Of a DNA stretch of 64,000 nt, positions 51,096 through 60,537 are shown one piece after another (position 1 is the stretch's first letter; each line of letters begins with the position of its first letter). The notes beneath the pieces were generated by a model. That model saw only the letters and a list, made by a program, of their open reading frames with translations, was not told the DNA's origin and ran no database searches. Source of the DNA: Rhizobium sp. R635. GTDB lineage: Bacteria; Pseudomonadota; Alphaproteobacteria; Rhizobiales; Rhizobiaceae. The stretch covers positions 62,001 through 126,000 of the forward strand of contig NZ_LOKX01000004.1 in the NCBI RefSeq assembly GCF_002211285.1, given 5' to 3'. The position numbers and the translations under genes were made by a program.

Positions 51096-51127
51096 GCCGA
51101 ATTTCGCATTGCAGCGCGAAATTCGGC
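51096..51127 (+). terminator. inverted repeat after the amidase gene
   Basis: Twelve-bp perfect stem (51096-51107 with 51116-51127), 20 bases after the stop. There is no T-run, so termination may be weak or Rho-aided. The following stretch to 51335 has no recognisable gene. Confidence 0.45.
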
Positions 51128-51335
51128 CTGCCACATCATTTCCCTATTATCTCCTCATTGCGATGATCTAAGAACGTCCGCCAAGCGGTGCTCGGGTTGT
51201 TTTCGAGTTAAACCACGGGCGATATGTGAAACGATAAGAATTACCGTGAATCCAAATCGTTCCCTGGTCTGGTATTCATTATGACAGCGAGGCGCGCCGT
51301 CCGGAAATTCTTTGGGTCGGAGTGTTCAAGACTAC

Positions 51336-51959
51336 ATGAGAAAACTGATTGTTGTTGCTGCAACATGCGTTGGTATGGTGCTGGCGGGGAATAGCTTTGC
51401 GTTTGCGAATGATTGGGGTGTGCGGGCCGATGCGCCGGTGAAGAAAGTCGAGCGTCCTTCGAAGAAGGCAGAGCGTCCTTTGAAGAAAGCGGAACGTTCG
51501 GTCAAGCCGGCGAAGCGTCCGCTCAAGACGGCGGAACGCCCGCTGAAGACGGTCGAGCGCCAGAGCGGTTATCCCGTCGCCAATGTCTCCGGCAATTCCT
51601 ATTCCGCGCTGATCAGCAAATATGCGAACCAATATGCTGTACCGGTTGCGCTTGCGACCGCGGTCATCCGCGTCGAAAGCAATTTCAATCCGAATGCACG
51701 CGGCAGCCACGGTGAAATCGGCCTGATGCAGATAAAGCCTGCAACGGCCCGCATGATGGGTTATTCCGGCAGCGCCAAGGGCCTGTTCGATCCGGAAACC
51801 AACATCAAGTACGGCATGAAATATCTGGCTGCTGCCCATGATCTCGGTGGTGGAGAGACCTGCAATACCATCCTCAAGTATAACGCCGGCCATGGCGCAA
51901 CGCGCATGAACCCGGTGTCGAAGACCTATTGCGGCAAGGTCCTGGCGATGCTCGACTGA
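51336..51959 (+). CDS. SLT-family lytic transglycosylase with basic heptapeptide repeats
   Basis: 207 residues: signal peptide (LIVVAATCVGMVLAGNSFAFA), then six imperfect seven-residue repeats (residues 35-76; consensus xKKAERP) rich in Lys and Arg, then an SLT domain. The catalytic Glu is in AVIRVESNFNPNARG near 107 and GEIGLMQIKPATARMMGYSG follows. Two Cys in GGETCN and KTYCGK may form a disulfide. The strongly basic tether could bind anionic peptidoglycan or lipopolysaccharide. ATG 51336 gives the proper signal peptide; the frame opens at 51312. Confidence 0.9.
   Translation: MRKLIVVAATCVGMVLAGNSFAFANDWGVRADAPVKKVERPSKKAERPLKKAERSVKPAKRPLKTAERPLKTVERQSGYPVANVSGNSYSALISKYANQYAVPVALATAVIRVESNFNPNARGSHGEIGLMQIKPATARMMGYSGSAKGLFDPETNIKYGMKYLAAAHDLGGGETCNTILKYNAGHGATRMNPVSKTYCGKVLAMLD
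51438..51563 (+). repeat. six 21-bp tandem repeats inside the transglycosylase gene
   Basis: Six in-frame imperfect 21-bp units encode VKKVERP, SKKAERP, LKKAERS, VKPAKRP, LKTAERP and LKTVERQ. Their number could change by slippage and vary between strains. Confidence 0.8.
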
Positions 51960-52055
51960 GCCGCCGAGCGGACGGGAGGAAAATCCTCCACCGCTGTTTT
52001 TGCGATATGAATCGGGACGCGCGCCGTGATATCCCACCTCGAGATGAGGTGAGAT

Positions 52056-53243
52056 ATGGCAGTCGATTTCAGGTTCATCGTCATCGGGCGCGGCATGATG
52101 GGGGCGGCGGCCGCGCGGCATCTCTCCTCCATGGCCGACGATATCGCGCTGATCGGCCCGCGGGAGCCCGAGGAGCGCAAGGCCCATCACGGCGTCTTTG
52201 CCAGCCACTACGACGAAGCACGTATTACACGCACCTTCGACGGCAACCTCGCCTGGGGAACCTTCGCCGCGCGGGCGCTCTCGCGCTACCGCGAGATCGA
52301 GGCGAAGAGCGGCATTTCCTTCTTTTCGGAAGTCGGCTGCCTCTTCGCCGGCCCACCGCCTAGGGATGAGCAGGACTTTCTTATAAAGGCGCTGACCGTC
52401 AGCGCGACGCTCGACAGCGATATCGAGATCGTCGCGCCTGCGGACCTCGGCCGGCGTTTTCCTTATCTGAGTGTCGGCCCTGATTTCAGCGGGTATTTCG
52501 AGCGCAAGCGCGCCGGGCACATCAATCCGCGGGCTCTGGTGCGCGCGCAAGCCAAGCTCGCCGAACAGGCTGGCGTCTCGCTGATCGAAGCGACTGCGAC
52601 ATCGGTGCACGACGCGGGCTCCCATGTCGAGGTGACGGCCGGCGACAGAAGCTACAGCGCCGAGCGCGTGCTGGTTGCGGCCGGCGCTTTCAGCAATTTC
52701 CATGCCCTGCTGCCGCGTCCCGTCGATTTGAGAGTCATGGCGCGGACCGTTGTCTTCTACGAAATCGGCGAGCGAGAGATGACTGTTTTCGGCGACATGC
52801 CGTCGACCATCGTGCTCGGCGACCGGGAGGAAGATCACATCTATATCCTGCCGCCGGTGCGTTATCCCGATGGCAAGACCTATCTGAAGCTCGGCGGCGA
52901 TACCGAAGCGCTTTCCTTCAGCCGGCTGGAGGATGCCGGCGCGTGGTTCCGTTCCGACGGCAGCGCGGCCGAGCGCGATCATCTCTCACGCATTGCCCTG
53001 CAACTGATGCCGGAGCTTGCCGGCTGCCCGGTCACGTCGGCTCCGTGCGCGGCGAATTTCACCCCGACCGGCTATCCCTATGTGGGATTCACCCAGTCGC
53101 CGCGCATCGCCGTGCTGACCGGCGGCAATTTCGTCGCGGCCAAATCCTCCGACGAACTCGGGCGTCTCGGCGCCGTGCTTCTTAAGGAGGGGCGGCTCGG
53201 GGACGAGGATTTCGGGCATGAGCTAATGCCGATCTTCGCTTGA
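52056..53243 (+). CDS. FAD-dependent oxidoreductase, monomeric sarcosine oxidase-like (copy 1)
   Basis: 395 residues of the DAO/MSOX family. The dinucleotide motif is VIGRGMMGAAAARHL (9-23). FASHYDEARITRTFD near 48 corresponds to the HHGDTRIIR segment of sarcosine oxidase. Cys in TSAPCAANFTPTGYPYVGF near 330 aligns with the Cys that binds FAD covalently in that family. Such enzymes oxidise N-methyl amino acids or amines, giving H2O2. A close paralog follows ten bases later. Substrate unknown. Confidence 0.85.
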   Translation: MAVDFRFIVIGRGMMGAAAARHLSSMADDIALIGPREPEERKAHHGVFASHYDEARITRTFDGNLAWGTFAARALSRYREIEAKSGISFFSEVGCLFAGPPPRDEQDFLIKALTVSATLDSDIEIVAPADLGRRFPYLSVGPDFSGYFERKRAGHINPRALVRAQAKLAEQAGVSLIEATATSVHDAGSHVEVTAGDRSYSAERVLVAAGAFSNFHALLPRPVDLRVMARTVVFYEIGEREMTVFGDMPSTIVLGDREEDHIYILPPVRYPDGKTYLKLGGDTEALSFSRLEDAGAWFRSDGSAAERDHLSRIALQLMPELAGCPVTSAPCAANFTPTGYPYVGFTQSPRIAVLTGGNFVAAKSSDELGRLGAVLLKEGRLGDEDFGHELMPIFA

Positions 53244-53253
53244 GAGGGATATC

Positions 53254-54429
53254 ATGGCAGTCGATTTCAAATATATCGTCGTCGGCCGCGGGCTGATGGG
53301 AGCCGCCGCCGCGCGGCATCTGGCGCGGCAGGCGGATGGCGTCGCGGTGATCGGCCCGGACGAACCCGATGACCGCAAGGCGCATGAGGGCGTCTTCGCC
53401 AGCCATTACGACGAGGGGCGCATTACCCGTACCATCGATCCCGACCGCAACTGGGCGCTGCTCGCCAATCGCTCGATCGGCCGCTACGGCGAGATCGCGA
53501 GCGAGAGCGGCATCGATTTCTATCGCGAGGCCGGCTGCGTCGTCGTTGCGCCTGATGGAAGCGATTATCTCGAAAGGACGGGGCGGGCCGCCGTTTCGCT
53601 CGGCGTCGAGACCAGCCTTCTCGACGAGGCCGGATTGAAGGCCGCCTTTCCTTTCTTTGCCTTTCCCGACGCAAGTGCCGGTGTGTTCGAGGCGAGGGGC
53701 GCCGGGCATATCAGTCCGCGCAAGCTGGTCAAGGCGCAATCTGTGCTTGCGGAAAGGGCAGGCGCCGCGGTCATCCGGGATCATGTGGTCTCGATCCGCG
53801 AGGAGGGCGGGCTGGCGACCGTCAGGACTGCCGGGGGTCTCACCTATCGCGGTGAAAAGGTGCTGCTGGCGGCGGGCGGATTTTCTATTTCCGAGAATCT
53901 GTTGCCGCAGCCGGTTGCCATGACGGTTTATGGCCGGACCGTCACGCTGTTTGAAGTGAGCGAGGCAGATGCCGCCCGCCTTGCGGCGATGCCGTCGCTC
54001 ATTCTCGACGTGCCCGGCATCCATATCTATCTGCTGCCGCCGATCCGTTATCCCGATGGCAAATTCTACCTGAAGATCGGCGGCGATCCCGATGATCTGG
54101 TTCTGCGCAGCGACGCGGAGATGCGGGGCTGGTTCAGGACCGAGGGGCGCGAGAGCGTGCGCTCGCATCTGCAGCGCATCGTCGCCGAGCTCGTGCCCGA
54201 TATGACGCCGCTTTCGATTTCGACGGCCGCCTGCGTCGTCTCGTTCACGGAAAGCAGCTATCCGATGATCGGCTATACCTCTTCGCCCGCGATCGCGGTG
54301 CTGACTGGCTGCGCCGGCACCTCGGCCAAGAGTTCGGACGAAATCGGCAGGCTGGGCGCGGAGCTGCTTTTGTCAGGCAGAATCAGCGAACAAGGCTACT
54401 CCACGGATTTCACACCGCAATTTCGTTAA
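53254..54429 (+). CDS. FAD-dependent oxidoreductase, monomeric sarcosine oxidase-like (copy 2)
   Basis: 391 residues, colinear with the preceding protein: VVGRGLMGAAAARHLARQ at the N-terminus, FASHYDEGRITRTIDPD near 48, YLLPPIRYPDGKFYLKIGGD near 255, and STAACVVSFTESSYPMIGY near 328 with the presumed flavin-linking Cys. About half of the residues look identical to copy 1 by eye. It begins 10 bases after copy 1, so both are one operon, probably from a tandem duplication followed by specialisation. A GAGAGGGATATC ribosome-binding site precedes it. Confidence 0.85.
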   Translation: MAVDFKYIVVGRGLMGAAAARHLARQADGVAVIGPDEPDDRKAHEGVFASHYDEGRITRTIDPDRNWALLANRSIGRYGEIASESGIDFYREAGCVVVAPDGSDYLERTGRAAVSLGVETSLLDEAGLKAAFPFFAFPDASAGVFEARGAGHISPRKLVKAQSVLAERAGAAVIRDHVVSIREEGGLATVRTAGGLTYRGEKVLLAAGGFSISENLLPQPVAMTVYGRTVTLFEVSEADAARLAAMPSLILDVPGIHIYLLPPIRYPDGKFYLKIGGDPDDLVLRSDAEMRGWFRTEGRESVRSHLQRIVAELVPDMTPLSISTAACVVSFTESSYPMIGYTSSPAIAVLTGCAGTSAKSSDEIGRLGAELLLSGRISEQGYSTDFTPQFR

Positions 54430-54473
54430 GCGATATCGCTTATTTCGATGGCAATTGCGATCTCCGTCAGTTA

Positions 54474-54885
54474 TGGGAGCCCTGCCAGTTGGCCGGGCAG
54501 CCGCGCTTTACCAATGCCGAAAGGCGGTAAGGTGAGGAAAGTCCGGGCTCCACGGAAACACGGTGCCGGATAACGTCCGGCGAGGGCGACCTCAGGGAAA
54601 GTGCCACAGAAAGCAAACCGCCTGTCATGACAGGTAAGGGTGAAAGGGTGGGGTAAGAGCCCACCGCATTTCCGGCAACGGATATGGCACGGTAAACCCC
54701 ACCGGGAGCAAGACCGAATAGGGATGACGTGGCGGGCCGAAAGGCCCTCCGGCCGGTTTCCAGGCCAGTCATCCGGGTGGGTTGCGTGAGGCAGCGTGCG
54801 AGCGCTGTCCCAGAGGAATGGCTGCCACGTTCCGGTTCACGCCGGAGCCATACAGAACCCGGCTTACAGGCCAACTGGCGATTAA
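54474..54885 (+). ncRNA. rnpB: RNase P RNA, bacterial class A
   Basis: The ends pair through GCCAGTTGGCC (54484-54494) and GGCCAACTGGC (54870-54880), the P1 helix. The conserved GAGGAAAGTCCGGGCTCC lies near 54534, AGAAAGCAAACCGCC near 54608, GGTAAGGGTGAAAGGGT near 54632 and CAGAACCCGGCTTACA near 54854. Order and spacing match the type A catalytic RNA that matures tRNA 5' ends. Exact transcript ends are estimated to a few bases. Open frames on either strand through this RNA are artefacts. Confidence 0.95.
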
Positions 54886-55087
54886 CTTCCGTGCCGCGGC
54901 AGGGCCTGGATTTTCAGTCTAAGTCGCTGAAACCGGCTGTTTTCAAGCGTATATTCATGCATCTCCAGGGTGGATTTTTGTGCGACGCCACCAGTGCGTG
55001 CTTCCTCTAAAATGGCGCCGCTAACCCTTTGTTAAACTTAACAGCTTATAAATGTTTGATCATGCGTCCGTTGCAAAGTGGGCGTAT

Positions 55088-55122
55088 CCCATTGACGCCC
55101 ATATGGTCCCATGCTATCCCAA
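55088..55122 (-). promoter_or_regulatory. MraZ-box array (four TGGGN repeats, 10-bp period)
   Basis: On the minus strand TGGGA, TGGGC, TGGGA and TGGGA occur at 55118, 55108, 55098 and 55088 (lower ends), each separated by exactly five bases. MraZ in E. coli binds TGGGN repeats with five-base spacers ahead of its own operon. The array is about 175 bases before mraZ. The rest of 54886-55294 shows no gene. Confidence 0.8.
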
Positions 55123-55294
55123 ATGCGCACTGCACAAGGGCAATCATTTGCCCATTCATCGCAAAGCAAAGGCGTCTTCCTCTCCGGAAGCGTCGGGTGG
55201 GGTTTAGCTCATCCGGCTTGCGAAGCTGTGCCTGATATTGGGACTTTCGGGCGTCTTTTTGTCCGGCTCCCTGCGGGAACGGATGTTTCGAGTC

Positions 55295-55732
55295 ATGAGC
55301 CGCTTCCTTTCGAACGCGACCAACAGGATCGATGCCAAGGGCAGGGTTTCCGTGCCTTCGGCATTTCGTTCCGTGCTGGCGCAGCGCAACGTTCAGGAGC
55401 TCTACTGTTTCCAGGACTTTGTGTTTCCGGCGATCAGCGTCGGCGGCCCGGATCTTCTCGAAAGATTCGAGCGGCAGATTGCTGCGGAAGATCCGTTTTC
55501 GCCGGATGCGAACGCGATGTCGCTTCTGATTCACGGAGGCGGGGTCTTCATGAAGCTCGATGCCGAGGGGCGGCTGATGGTCACGGATTTCATCCGCGAC
55601 TTCACCGGCATCTCGGACGAAGTGACCTTCGTCGGTCGGGCGGATCATTTTCAGCTGTGGCAGCCGCAGGCATTTCTGGCGGCGCAGACGCAGGCACGAG
55701 GGGAGCGCAAGCTGGCGGGCAAGCGTTCCTGA
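55295..55732 (+). CDS. mraZ: transcriptional regulator MraZ
   Basis: 145 residues with the two SpoVT/AbrB-like halves of MraZ, each with a DxxxR motif: [16 protein letters not shown] near 10 and [18 protein letters not shown] near 85. MraZ forms ring oligomers that bind repeats upstream of the dcw operon and repress it. ATG 55295 matches the usual N-terminus [15 protein letters not shown] 55283 would add four residues. rsmH follows after 17 bases. Confidence 0.93.
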   Translation: MSRFLSNATNRIDAKGRVSVPSAFRSVLAQRNVQELYCFQDFVFPAISVGGPDLLERFERQIAAEDPFSPDANAMSLLIHGGGVFMKLDAEGRLMVTDFIRDFTGISDEVTFVGRADHFQLWQPQAFLAAQTQARGERKLAGKRS

Positions 55733-55749
55733 AAGGACGAGGGAACGGA

Positions 55750-56775
55750 ATGGTGGCGAATCCTGGCGGAGGTTCAACTGATGCCGGTGGCGGACCGGTT
55801 CGTCACATTCCCGTTCTTCTCGATGAGGTCCTCGCAGCGCTCTCGCCTGCGCCCGGCAAGCTCATTCTCGACGGTACGTTCGGCGCGGGCGGCTACAGCT
55901 CGGCCATCCTTGCGGCCGGCGCCGACGTGATCGCGCTCGATCGTGATCCGACAGCGATCGCGGCGGGCCAGGCGATGGTCGCCGCCCATGGCGGCCGCCT
56001 CAAGCTCGTTCATTCGCAATTCTCGAATCTTGCCGATCATGCGCCGCAAGGCGGGCTCGATGGTGTCGTGCTCGATATCGGCGTTTCCTCCATGCAGATC
56101 GACGAGGCCGAGCGCGGCTTCTCCTTCCAGAAGAACGGACCGCTCGACATGCGCATGTCGGGGACAGGTGTTTCGGCCGCCGATGTCGTCAACCGCGCCA
56201 AGGTCGCCGATCTCATCCGCATCTTTCATTTCCTCGGCGAGGAGAGCCAGTCGCCGCGCATCGCGCATGCGATTGAGAAGCGCCGCGAGGAAAAGCCGTT
56301 CGAAACGACACGCGATCTCGCCGGCCTCATCGAGCTCGTCACCCCGCGCAAGATGAAGGACAAGATCCATCCGGCGACACGCGTCTTCCAGGCGCTCCGC
56401 ATCTTCGTCAATGACGAGCTCGGGGAGCTGGCGCAGGCGCTGTTTGCGTCGGAGCGAGCGCTGAAGCCCGGCGGGCGGCTCGTCGTCGTCACCTTTCATT
56501 CGCTCGAAGACCGCATCGTCAAGAAATTCTTCTCCGATCGCGCCGGCAAGGCGTCGGGTTCGCGTCACCTGCCGGTTGCGCATGAGCGGGCAGCGACGTT
56601 CACGGCCATCGGCAAGCCGATGGTTTCGGCAAGCGAAGCGGAGGCCGAGGCCAATCCGCGCGCCCGCTCCGCCAAGCTGCGCGCCGGTCTGCGCACGGAT
56701 GCCGCCGCCGAGGCGGCGGATATGTCGCTCTTCGGGTTTCCCAATCTTGCCACTCTCGGAAAGCTTGGAGGTTGA
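55750..56775 (+). CDS. rsmH: 16S rRNA m4C1402 methyltransferase RsmH (MraW)
   Basis: 341 residues: [15 protein letters not shown] near 19, motif [18 protein letters not shown] near 37, [13 protein letters not shown] near 62 and [13 protein letters not shown] near 253. It N4-methylates C1402 of 16S rRNA. ATG 55750 lies 17 bases after mraZ; a much longer open frame starting at 55111 overlaps mraZ and is not used. ftsL starts one base after its stop. Confidence 0.95.
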   Translation: MVANPGGGSTDAGGGPVRHIPVLLDEVLAALSPAPGKLILDGTFGAGGYSSAILAAGADVIALDRDPTAIAAGQAMVAAHGGRLKLVHSQFSNLADHAPQGGLDGVVLDIGVSSMQIDEAERGFSFQKNGPLDMRMSGTGVSAADVVNRAKVADLIRIFHFLGEESQSPRIAHAIEKRREEKPFETTRDLAGLIELVTPRKMKDKIHPATRVFQALRIFVNDELGELAQALFASERALKPGGRLVVVTFHSLEDRIVKKFFSDRAGKASGSRHLPVAHERAATFTAIGKPMVSASEAEAEANPRARSAKLRAGLRTDAAAEAADMSLFGFPNLATLGKLGG

Positions 56776-56776
56776 T

Positions 56777-57253
56777 ATGCTGAAAACGTTCGATCTCGTG
56801 CTCATCGGCGTCATGACGGCAACGGCCGCCGTCACCTACACGATCAAGCATCGCGCCGAATTGAAGCTCGAGGAAGTTCATCGCCTCGAAGCCGAGATCA
56901 AGCTCGAGAAGGATACGATCGACCTTCTCAAGGCCGATTGGGCGCTGCAATCGCAGCCGAACCGGCTGGAGCGGCTGGTCAACGCCTATAATGAGGAATT
57001 GCAGTTGCAGCCGACGGAATCGACGGCGCTCGTGCATGCCAAGGAGTTGCCGATGTTGAAGTCGGAGGTTCCCGTGCCGGATACGACGGAGGCCAAGGCC
57101 GGCGCCAAGGGCGCGACCGTGGCCAGCGCCAAGGCGCAGCCGGTTCCGACGCCCGCTCCCCGCGGCGCAGCGAAGCCGGGCGGCGCGACGGCGCAGCACG
57201 GCCTCGTGGAGGATAGTGAAGCGGACGAGATCGAAACGGGGTCGGTGGAATAA
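56777..57253 (+). CDS. ftsL: cell-division protein FtsL
   Basis: 158 residues. A single N-terminal membrane helix (FDLVLIGVMTATAAVTYTI) is followed by a coiled coil (about 27-58, LKLEEVHRLEAEIKLEKDTI) and a QSQPNRLERLVNAY segment typical of FtsL. The Ala/Pro-rich C-terminal extension (about 95-158) is longer than in enterics. It forms FtsBLQ with FtsB and FtsQ to activate septal synthesis. It overlaps ftsI by one base (TAATG). Confidence 0.88.
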   Translation: MLKTFDLVLIGVMTATAAVTYTIKHRAELKLEEVHRLEAEIKLEKDTIDLLKADWALQSQPNRLERLVNAYNEELQLQPTESTALVHAKELPMLKSEVPVPDTTEAKAGAKGATVASAKAQPVPTPAPRGAAKPGGATAQHGLVEDSEADEIETGSVE

Positions 57254-59010
57254 TGTCGTTTCTTTCCCGCATCATGGTTCTGAAGAGCCAGGCGCATTTT
57301 TCCGCCGGCGTTTATAACCGTTTCGGCGGCCCTTCCGCCGGCCTGGCGATCGAAGGGTCGCGCAAGAAGAAATCCGGACAGGCGAAAAGCCGTGTCGGTC
57401 TGCTGATCATGGGTTTCATGGGCGTCTACGCCGTTATCGGCGGCCGCCTCGTCGAATATGCGATGAAGGATCAGGAGGTCGTCTCCAGCATCCTGCCGCC
57501 CGACCGGCTGATGGCTTCACGCCCCGATATCCTCGACCGCAACGGCGAGGTGCTGGCGACCGACATCCGCACCGTCTCGCTGTTTGCCGAGCCGAACAAG
57601 ATCGTCGACGTCGACGAGGCCGTCGAGAAGCTTTCGACCGTCCTGCCTGAGCTCGACGTCAGGGACACCTATAAGAAGCTCTCGGTCAAGACCTCGCATT
57701 TCGCCTGGCTGCGCCGGCAGCTGACGCCGAAGCAGCAGAGCCAGATCCTGGCGCTCGGCATTCCCGGCATCGGCTTCCGGCCGGAGAAGCGCCGCTTCTA
57801 TCCTGGCGGGGCGACCGCCGCGCATATTCTCGGCTACGTCAACATCGACAACCGCGGTGTCGCCGGCATGGAGAAATATATCGACGACCAGGGGCTCGCC
57901 GATCTCGCCTCGGTCGGCATGACCAGCGATCAGCCGCTGGAGCCGGTGCGGCTGTCGATCGACCTGCGTGTGCAGAACATCGTCCGCGATGCGGTCATCA
58001 ACGCCGTCAACAACTTCCAGTCCAAGGGCGCGGGTGCGGCCGTTATCGACGTGCATACGGGGGAGGTGCTGGGCATGGCGTCGGCGCCCGACTTCGATCC
58101 GAACGATCCGCAGGAGGGCGCCAAGGAAGGCTGGCTCAACCGGATGACCAACGGCACCTTCGAAATGGGGTCGACGTTCAAAACCTTTTCGCTGGCGATG
58201 GCGCTCGACAGCGGCAAGGTGAAGATGTCCGATACGTTCGACGCCAGCAAGCCGATCTATATCGGCGGCTTCACCATCCATGACTTTCACGGGCAGCGCC
58301 GCTGGCTGACCGTTCCGGAAATCTTCCAGTATTCCTCGAACATCGGCACGGCGCGCGTCATCGATCTCGTCGGCATCGACGCGCAGAAGGATTACCTGAC
58401 CAAGCTCGGCCTGTTGACGAAAATGCAGACCGAGCTGCCCGAAGTGAAGATGCCGAGCCAGCCGCGCGTCTGGAAGAAGATCAATTCGATCACGATTTCC
58501 TTCGGCCATGGTGTTTCGACGACCGCGCTGCAGACCGGCGTGGCGGCTGCGGCCCTCGTCAACGGCGGCAAGCTGATCGAGCCGACATTCCTGCCGCGCA
58601 CCCGCGAACAGGCCGATCAGATCGCCGTACAGGTCCTCAAGAAGTCGACCAGCGACGAGGTCCGCTACCTCCTCGATTTCAACGGTTACAAGGGGTCGGG
58701 CCGCGTCGCCCGCGTGCCGGGCTTCGGCGTCGGCAGCAAGACGGGTACGGCCGACAAGGTGGTGAACGGGCGTTATTCCTCGACGCTGAACTTCAATTCC
58801 TTCATCGCAGCCTTCCCGATCGACAATCCCAGATATGCCGTCATCACCTTCTGCGACGAGCCGAAAACCGGTGAAAAGCAGTATGGCGGAACGATCTCCG
58901 CCGGCACCGCCGGCCCGATCGCCCGCGAGATCATTCGCCGCGCGGCGCCCATTCTCGGCATCGAGCCGAAATTTGGGGAGGGCGGATCGGCCTTGCTGGT
59001 GTCTTATTGA
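57253..59010 (+). CDS. ftsI: septal peptidoglycan transpeptidase FtsI (PBP3)
   Basis: 585 residues: a cytoplasmic stretch, one membrane helix (VGLLIMGFMGVYAVIGGRLV near 55), a dimerisation domain and a transpeptidase domain. The nucleophile is in EMGSTFKTFSL (Ser307, Lys310), SxN is YSSNIG near 360 and KTG is at 496-498. It cross-links septal peptidoglycan with FtsW. It lies in the conserved dcw order between ftsL and murE. Confidence 0.95.
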   Translation: MSFLSRIMVLKSQAHFSAGVYNRFGGPSAGLAIEGSRKKKSGQAKSRVGLLIMGFMGVYAVIGGRLVEYAMKDQEVVSSILPPDRLMASRPDILDRNGEVLATDIRTVSLFAEPNKIVDVDEAVEKLSTVLPELDVRDTYKKLSVKTSHFAWLRRQLTPKQQSQILALGIPGIGFRPEKRRFYPGGATAAHILGYVNIDNRGVAGMEKYIDDQGLADLASVGMTSDQPLEPVRLSIDLRVQNIVRDAVINAVNNFQSKGAGAAVIDVHTGEVLGMASAPDFDPNDPQEGAKEGWLNRMTNGTFEMGSTFKTFSLAMALDSGKVKMSDTFDASKPIYIGGFTIHDFHGQRRWLTVPEIFQYSSNIGTARVIDLVGIDAQKDYLTKLGLLTKMQTELPEVKMPSQPRVWKKINSITISFGHGVSTTALQTGVAAAALVNGGKLIEPTFLPRTREQADQIAVQVLKKSTSDEVRYLLDFNGYKGSGRVARVPGFGVGSKTGTADKVVNGRYSSTLNFNSFIAAFPIDNPRYAVITFCDEPKTGEKQYGGTISAGTAGPIAREIIRRAAPILGIEPKFGEGGSALLVSY

Positions 59011-59076
59011 GCGTGAATGAATATCGGCGCCGATTCGCGAGGGGTGAACCGGCTTCAAGAGAGAAAAGTGCATTCG

Positions 59077-60537
59077 ATGAAATTGCGAGACCTGGCCGGA
59101 GATCAGTTTCCGGAACTTGAAGCACAGCTCGAAGGCCCGGCAGGCTTGCTTGATATTTCAGGCCTGTCTTCGGACAGCCGCAAGGTGGAGCCGGGCAATG
59201 CCTTCGTCGCGGTCGCCGGCACCAAGGCTGATGGCGCGGGCTTCATCGCCGATGCCGCCGCCCGGGGGGCGGCCGTCGCCATCGCTTCCCAAGCCGTCGA
59301 GGCCTCCATTCCCGTGCTTGCGGTCAAGGAGCCGCGCCGCTTCCTTTCCATCGCCGCCTCGCGCCTTTACGGCAGGCAGCCCGAAACCATGGTCGCGGTC
59401 ACAGGTACGGCGGGCAAAACTTCGGTTGCCTCCTTCGTCAGGCAGATCTGGGCGCATGCGGGCCATGCGGCCGCGATGATCGGCACGACGGGCGTGGTTT
59501 CGCCGACACGCAACGAATATGGCTCGCTGACGACGCCCGATCCGGTGTCGTTGCACAAGCTGCTGGCCGAGCTTGCCGATGAAGGCGTTACCCATGCCTC
59601 GATGGAGGCTTCCAGCCACGGTCTCGACCAATGCCGGCTCGACGGCGTGAAGCTTGCGGCGGCCGCCTTCACCAATCTCGGCCGCGACCACATGGATTAT
59701 CATCCCACGGTCGAGGACTATATGGCCGCGAAGATGCGGCTCTTCGATACGCTGCTGCCGAAGGGCTCGCCGGCCATCATTTTTGCCGACGATCCCTGGT
59801 CGGCGCAGGCGATCAAGGCTGCGGCCGATGCCGGTCACGACGTCCGCACCGTCGGGCGCAAGGGCGACTATCTCACGCTGAAGCGCGTCGAGCATTTTCG
59901 CCACAAGCAGACGGCCGAGATCCATATCGGTGACGAGATCTTCGAGGTGGATATTCCGCTGGCCGGCGATTTCCAGGTCGCCAACGCGCTTGTCGCGGCA
60001 GGACTTGCCATGTCGACCGGCATCGAGCCGAAGGCCGCGATGGCCGCGCTCGAGAAGCTCGTCGGCGCCTCCGGCCGTCTCGAACTGGTCGGCCACACCA
60101 AGGACGGCGCGCTTGCCTATGTCGACTACGCTCATAAGCCGGATGCGCTGGAAAACGTGCTGAGTTCGGTCCGACCGTTCACGACGGGCCGCGTCGTCGT
60201 CGTCTTCGGCTGCGGCGGCGACCGCGACCGCGGCAAGCGGCCGATCATGGGCGAAATTGCCTGCCGCCTTGCCGATGTCGTCATCGTCACCGACGACAAT
60301 CCGCGCTCGGAGGAGCCGGCTTCGATCCGGGCCGAGATCATGGCGGCGGCAAGCTGCGCCTCCGAGATCGGCGACCGCGCCGCGGCGATCCGCGAGGCTG
60401 TGGGCATGCTGAAATCGGGCGATACGCTGATCGTCGCCGGCAAGGGGCATGAGGAAGGGCAGACGATCGGGAGCGTCACGCTGCCGTTCTCCGATCATGC
60501 GGAGGTGCGCAAGGCCTTGGAGGAACTGAAATCTTGA
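59077..60537 (+). CDS. murE: UDP-MurNAc-L-Ala-D-Glu:meso-diaminopimelate ligase MurE
   Basis: 486 residues. [19 protein letters not shown] near 28 binds the UDP part, the ATP loop is [13 protein letters not shown] (108-120) and HEEGQTIGS is near the C-terminus. DDNPRSEEP near 407 holds the DNPR motif that selects meso-diaminopimelate over lysine. ATG 59077 matches the family N-terminus; the frame extends to 59017. The stop overlaps the TTG start of murF. Confidence 0.95.
   Translation: MKLRDLAGDQFPELEAQLEGPAGLLDISGLSSDSRKVEPGNAFVAVAGTKADGAGFIADAAARGAAVAIASQAVEASIPVLAVKEPRRFLSIAASRLYGRQPETMVAVTGTAGKTSVASFVRQIWAHAGHAAAMIGTTGVVSPTRNEYGSLTTPDPVSLHKLLAELADEGVTHASMEASSHGLDQCRLDGVKLAAAAFTNLGRDHMDYHPTVEDYMAAKMRLFDTLLPKGSPAIIFADDPWSAQAIKAAADAGHDVRTVGRKGDYLTLKRVEHFRHKQTAEIHIGDEIFEVDIPLAGDFQVANALVAAGLAMSTGIEPKAAMAALEKLVGASGRLELVGHTKDGALAYVDYAHKPDALENVLSSVRPFTTGRVVVVFGCGGDRDRGKRPIMGEIACRLADVVIVTDDNPRSEEPASIRAEIMAAASCASEIGDRAAAIREAVGMLKSGDTLIVAGKGHEEGQTIGSVTLPFSDHAEVRKALEELKS

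Noticed and set aside
54467..54874. Minus-strand open frame of 135 codons starting MACKPGSVWLRREPERG
   Set aside because: It lies antisense within the RNase P RNA gene; this translation is a well-known spurious product of rnpB sequences.
55111..55749. N-terminal extension of the rsmH frame
   Set aside because: It runs through mraZ in another frame; the ATG at 55750 matches the conserved RsmH N-terminus.
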